Of a stretch of 42,189 bases of DNA, positions 39,472 through 42,189 are shown one piece after another. The stretch covers positions 1-42,189 of the forward strand of contig DXFI01000122.1 in assembly GCA_019114565.1 (NCBI GenBank), read 5' to 3'. The DNA comes from Candidatus Desulfovibrio intestinigallinarum. GTDB lineage: Bacteria; Desulfobacterota; Desulfovibrionia; Desulfovibrionales; Desulfovibrionaceae. Numbering within the stretch: position 1 is the first letter of the stretch; each line of letters opens with the position of its first letter. The position numbers and the translations under genes were made by a program. Under the pieces are notes generated by a model, which was not told where the DNA came from, ran no database searches, and saw only the letters and a program-made list of their open reading frames with translations.

Positions 39472-40044
39472 ATGCCCGATTCCTCCGAAGATAGCGACCC
39501 GAAACTTGCGGCCGGTCTTGCCGCTCTCGCCCGCGCCTGCGAAGAGGCGCGCTTTGACGTGCGGCAGCTCCGCGAAGCGCCGTATCTGCGTCTGTCCGCT
39601 GTTTTTCATCAGCGCAGCGAAGGCTATGCGCTGCTCAGAAAGGCAACGCTCTGGGCCGCGGAAACCCATGAATATCTTTACGTCTATACGCCTCCCGATC
39701 TTGACCTTCCCCTCTGGCGCACCATCCGGAACGACGTTCTGACCCGCGGGCTCGCCTGTGTGCGGCCGCATGACGAACACATGCTGTCCTGCATCAGCGC
39801 CGTGATTCTCTGCCGCAGCTGGCATGCGGATGCCGCAACCGCCCTGCGCAGAGAATGCTTCTCCAAAAGTTTTCTCTGGGGCCTGCGCGGCTGGACGCGC
39901 CTGCGGACGCTGGCAATCCGCCTGCCCGCCTCCGAAGGCTGCCCGGCTGCCCGCATTTGCAATACCTCCGCCGAAAAGACGCTGCTCCCGCTCATCGGGA
40001 ACGCGCTTTCCTCCCTGTTCACCCTGCAGGAGACTGACTCATGA
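39472..40044 (+). CDS. Hypothetical protein co-transcribed with cstA
   Basis: 190 aa, soluble, Arg- and Ala-rich, with EEARFDVRQLREAPYLRL, YLYVYTPPDLDLPLWR and several His and Cys. It overlaps cstA by 4 bp (ATGA), so it is translationally coupled. No Shine-Dalgarno is seen before its ATG, which follows an F1 repeat by 8 bp. I do not recognise a family; a role linked with CstA (regulation or assembly) is only suggested by the coupling. Confidence 0.65.
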   Translation: MPDSSEDSDPKLAAGLAALARACEEARFDVRQLREAPYLRLSAVFHQRSEGYALLRKATLWAAETHEYLYVYTPPDLDLPLWRTIRNDVLTRGLACVRPHDEHMLSCISAVILCRSWHADAATALRRECFSKSFLWGLRGWTRLRTLAIRLPASEGCPAARICNTSAEKTLLPLIGNALSSLFTLQETDS

Positions 40045-41729
40045 ACTCGCTTTATCTGCTTCTCGGCGGCCTTGCCGCGCTGGCGCTGGGCTATTTTGTC
40101 TATGGCGCATGGCTGGAAAAGGTCTGGGGCCTTGATCCCCGCCGTCCCACCCCGGCGCATGAATTCCGGGACGGCATCGACTATCTGCCATCCCGCGCTC
40201 CTGTGGTGCTGGGGCATCACTTTTCCTCCATTGCCGGAGCCGGTCCCATCAACGGCCCCATTCAGGCGGCAATTTTCGGCTGGCTGCCCTGCTTCCTCTG
40301 GATTGTGATTGGCGGCATCTTCTTCGGCGGCGTCCATGACTTCGGCGCGCTCTTTGCCTCGCTCCGCAACAAGGGGCGCTCCATCGGTGAAGTCATCGCG
40401 GGCAGCATCGGGCAGCGCGCAAAGCGTCTGTTCATCATTTTTTCCTTCCTGACGCTGGTGCTTGTGGTCGGGGCCTTTGCCTCCATTGTGGCCGGGACCT
40501 TCAACGGCTTTACCCGGGATGCCGCGGGCGTCCTCGTTCATAACGACATCAACGGTTCGACCGCGACCATTTCCCTGCTCTTCATGCTGCTGGCCGTCAT
40601 TTTCGGTCTGCTGGTCTATCGCCTGGAAATGCCGCTGGGACGGGCAACCCTGATCGGCATTGCCGGTATTGTGGCCAGCATCGCGCTCGGCCTGCGCTTT
40701 CCCGTGCATATCGGCTATGACGGCTGGATGCTGCTGCTCGGCGTCTATATTTTCCTTGCCTCGGTGGCTCCGGTCTGGATTCTGCTCCAGCCGCGCGACT
40801 ATCTGAGTTCCTTCCTGCTCTATGCCATGATGCTGGCGGCCGTCGTGGGCATTGTCGCCGCCCGGCCCGTCATCGATCTGCCCGCCTTCACAAGTTTCGA
40901 AGTCAACGGGCAGTATCTCTTTCCGGCCCTCTTCGTCACCATCGCCTGCGGGGCCATTTCCGGCTTTCACTCGCTGGTGGCCTCCGGCACCACATCCAAG
41001 CAGCTGAACAGCGAACGCGATGCACGTCTTGTCGGCTTCGGTTCCATGCTCATCGAAAGCGCGCTGGGCATCGCCGCTCTGATTGCCGTGGGCTACATCT
41101 TTACCCGCAACGGCAATGCCTTCACCTCCCAGACGCCCACGCAGGTGCTGGCCGACGGCCTTTCGCAGATGCTGGCCTGCGTCGGTCTGGACAGCGCCGA
41201 GGCGCGCCGCACCACCTACGGGCTCGTCATTCTTGCCGTCTCCACCTTCTGTCTGACCTCGCTGGATACGGCAACCCGGCTGGGACGCTACATGTTTCAG
41301 GAACTCTGGCTCGCGCCGGGAGAAAATGCCGCCGATGTGCGCGGCTGGCGCGCCGTGCTGGTCAATAAATACGTGGCCACCGTCGTCACCGTCATTCTGG
41401 GCATGAGCCTCGGCTTTGGCGGCTATGCCAAAATCTGGCCCCTGTTCGGCGCGGCCAATCAGCTTCTGGCAGCTCTGGCGCTGCTGGCCGTGGCCTGCTG
41501 GCTGCAAAACCTCGCTCACCGCAACGCCATGTTCCTTGTGCCCATGTATTTCATGCTGGCCGTCACTCTGACCTCGCTGGTCCTGACCGTCAAAGCCCAG
41601 GGCAGCGCCCTGCTGGCCGGTACCGGCGGCCTCGTCGCCGCCATGCAGGTTGCCATAGCCCTGCTCCTGCTGGCGCTCTCGCTGGTGCTGGTCGTGGAAG
41701 GCCGCCGGGCCCTGCGACGCCGCGCCTGA
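40041..41729 (+). CDS. cstA: CstA-family transporter (carbon starvation protein A)
   Basis: 562 aa, about 15-16 membrane helices. N-terminal GYFVYGAWLEKVWGLD, then the family hallmark VVLGHHFSSIAGAGPINGP and GGIFFGGVHDFGALFASLR, later SGFHSLVASGTTSKQLNSE and ISxLGRYMFQE-like TATRLGRYMFQEL. It is shorter than E. coli CstA (701 aa) and fits the short class. Members take up pyruvate or peptides under nutrient limitation; which substrate applies is not shown. Followed after 11 bp by a short F2 hairpin acting as likely terminator. Confidence 0.92.
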   Translation: MNSLYLLLGGLAALALGYFVYGAWLEKVWGLDPRRPTPAHEFRDGIDYLPSRAPVVLGHHFSSIAGAGPINGPIQAAIFGWLPCFLWIVIGGIFFGGVHDFGALFASLRNKGRSIGEVIAGSIGQRAKRLFIIFSFLTLVLVVGAFASIVAGTFNGFTRDAAGVLVHNDINGSTATISLLFMLLAVIFGLLVYRLEMPLGRATLIGIAGIVASIALGLRFPVHIGYDGWMLLLGVYIFLASVAPVWILLQPRDYLSSFLLYAMMLAAVVGIVAARPVIDLPAFTSFEVNGQYLFPALFVTIACGAISGFHSLVASGTTSKQLNSERDARLVGFGSMLIESALGIAALIAVGYIFTRNGNAFTSQTPTQVLADGLSQMLACVGLDSAEARRTTYGLVILAVSTFCLTSLDTATRLGRYMFQELWLAPGENAADVRGWRAVLVNKYVATVVTVILGMSLGFGGYAKIWPLFGAANQLLAALALLAVACWLQNLAHRNAMFLVPMYFMLAVTLTSLVLTVKAQGSALLAGTGGLVAAMQVAIALLLLALSLVLVVEGRRALRRRA

Positions 41730-41740
41730 TACGTTTTGTC

Positions 41741-41822
41741 TTGAGGGGGAAGGAACCCCTTTTGCTCGCGGCAAAAAGGGGTTCCTTCCCCCTCAAACTC
41801 CCCCATCCTCCCCAAAACCCGC
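41741..41822 (+). repeat. F2 repeat, internally deleted, terminator-like
   Basis: TTGAGGGGGAAGGAACCCC, then directly GCTCGCGGC and AAAGGGGTTCCTTCCCCCTCAA (one 56-bp hairpin with a stem of over 20 bp), followed by CTCCCCCATCCTCCCCAAAACC. The core of the full F2 is missing. It starts 11 bp after the cstA stop. Confidence 0.82.
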
Positions 41823-41901
41823 ATATAATATACTGACAGGTCAAGATGGTATCTCCATAACAATGAACTGTAAGTTTGTAGTAGCCACATGAAAAACAAG
41901 A

Positions 41902-41938
41902 AAAATCCCCCTTTTGCCATCGGCAGAAGGGGGATTTT
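41902..41938. terminator. Bidirectional hairpin terminator
   Basis: AAAATCCCCCTT and AAGGGGGATTTT pair perfectly, with an inner TGCC/GGCA, giving a long hairpin flanked by A- and T-runs on both strands. Confidence 0.65.
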
Positions 41939-41952
41939 CAGGTGCTTTTCCT

Positions 41953-42099
41953 GGAACATTTTCAGTCTGAAATGCTTTGTATTTCAAACCATACAGCCTG
42001 TCGTTTCGCGGAAAAACGCGGTTTTTTCACTCACTTTGGGCCGGGCGGCGCTGTGCTGCCGCCTCGCGTTTTACCCTTTTTCAAAGTTGAAACGCTCTA
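41953..42099 (-). repeat. F1 repeat, near-full copy (inverted)
   Basis: 147 bp from GGAACATTTTCAG to AAACGCTCTA. Only the outermost bases at its left end differ from TAGAGC. Confidence 0.8.
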
Positions 42100-42162
42100 T
42101 TCCCGGGGGACGGCTGCCTCAGGGAAAACGACTGTTTTCCTGTTGCCGTTTATCCTCCCAAT

Positions 42163-42189
42163 AAAAGCGCGTTGGGGGAAGGATGGGGG
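42163..42189. repeat. Start of a further F2-like repeat at the window edge
   Basis: AAAAGCGCG followed by GGGGGAAGGATGGGGG resembles the flank of the diverged F2 copy at 30.3 kb in inverted orientation. Cut by the window end. Confidence 0.35.

Noticed and set aside
39684-41774. 696-aa minus-strand ORF
   Set aside because: Antisense frame of cstA, rich in His, Gln and Gly; ends run into repeats.
26771-42099. CRISPR array
   Set aside because: Repeats are about 148 or 217 bp, in both orientations and widely spaced by genes; no short regular repeat-spacer pattern and no cas gene.

Overview
ORGANISM AND OVERALL SHAPE. The window looks like a GC-rich, strictly anaerobic Gram-negative bacterium. 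A gut-type Desulfovibrionaceae member (Bilophila/Desulfovibrio-like) is my best guess, from the gene mix (polyferredoxin, Tat-exported aldo/keto reductase, DUF1786, PaaK, CstA) and codon use; this is inference, not proof. It splits in two: an integrative or conjugative element segment (about 1-23.5 kb, almost all minus strand) and ordinary chromosome (about 23.6-42.2 kb) with three tRNA-Leu genes and many small dispersed repeats. || CONJUGATIVE SEGMENT (1-23.5 kb). Read in the minus direction the order is: small ORF (73 aa), HTH/replication-like protein, two hypotheticals, traK, traL, small ORF, TraM-like, trbB, a Com-like zinc ribbon, trbC, trbD, then a full R64-type thin-pilus (type IVB) set pilL-orf-N-O-P-Q-R-S-M-V, two small membrane proteins, pilT, two small membrane proteins, then trbE, three hypotheticals and trbJ. 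The pilus genes thus sit inside an IncP-type (P-type) mating-pair-formation cluster, between trbD and trbE. The thin pilus would hold mating cells together and the Trb channel would move DNA. The relaxase, coupling protein, trbL/F/G/I, prepilin peptidase and integrase are not in the window; most would be expected beyond the left edge. || BOUNDARY AND CHROMOSOMAL SEGMENT. A strong terminator at 23.56-23.59 kb ends a chromosomal minus-strand operon (DUF1786, PaaK-type ligase, DUF456 membrane protein). To the right lie tRNA-Leu(GAG) copy 1, a Tat-exported aldo/keto reductase-ferredoxin operon with a NapH/NapG-like membrane polyferredoxin, a radical SAM protein, a tandem duplication of [exported repeat protein + tRNA-Leu(GAG)], an exported HIU-hydrolase-like protein, a DegT-family aminotransferase, TrmO, and an orf-cstA operon. 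|| REPEATS. Two families of structured intergenic repeats populate only the right part (26.7 kb onward). Family F1 is about 148 bp, ends TAGAGC...GCTCTA, and is a chain of hairpins. Family F2 has two copies of exactly 217 bp, starts TTGAGGGGGAAGG just after gene ends, and shows compensatory base changes in its stems. Neither is seen in the conjugative segment, which supports foreign origin of the latter. The most unusual signals are the F2 family, the F1 family (which supplies the stop codon of two genes), the tandem tRNA/gene duplication, the pil-in-trb locus, and a promoter-terminator pair encoding a possible short counter-transcript opposite the leader of the replication-like gene.
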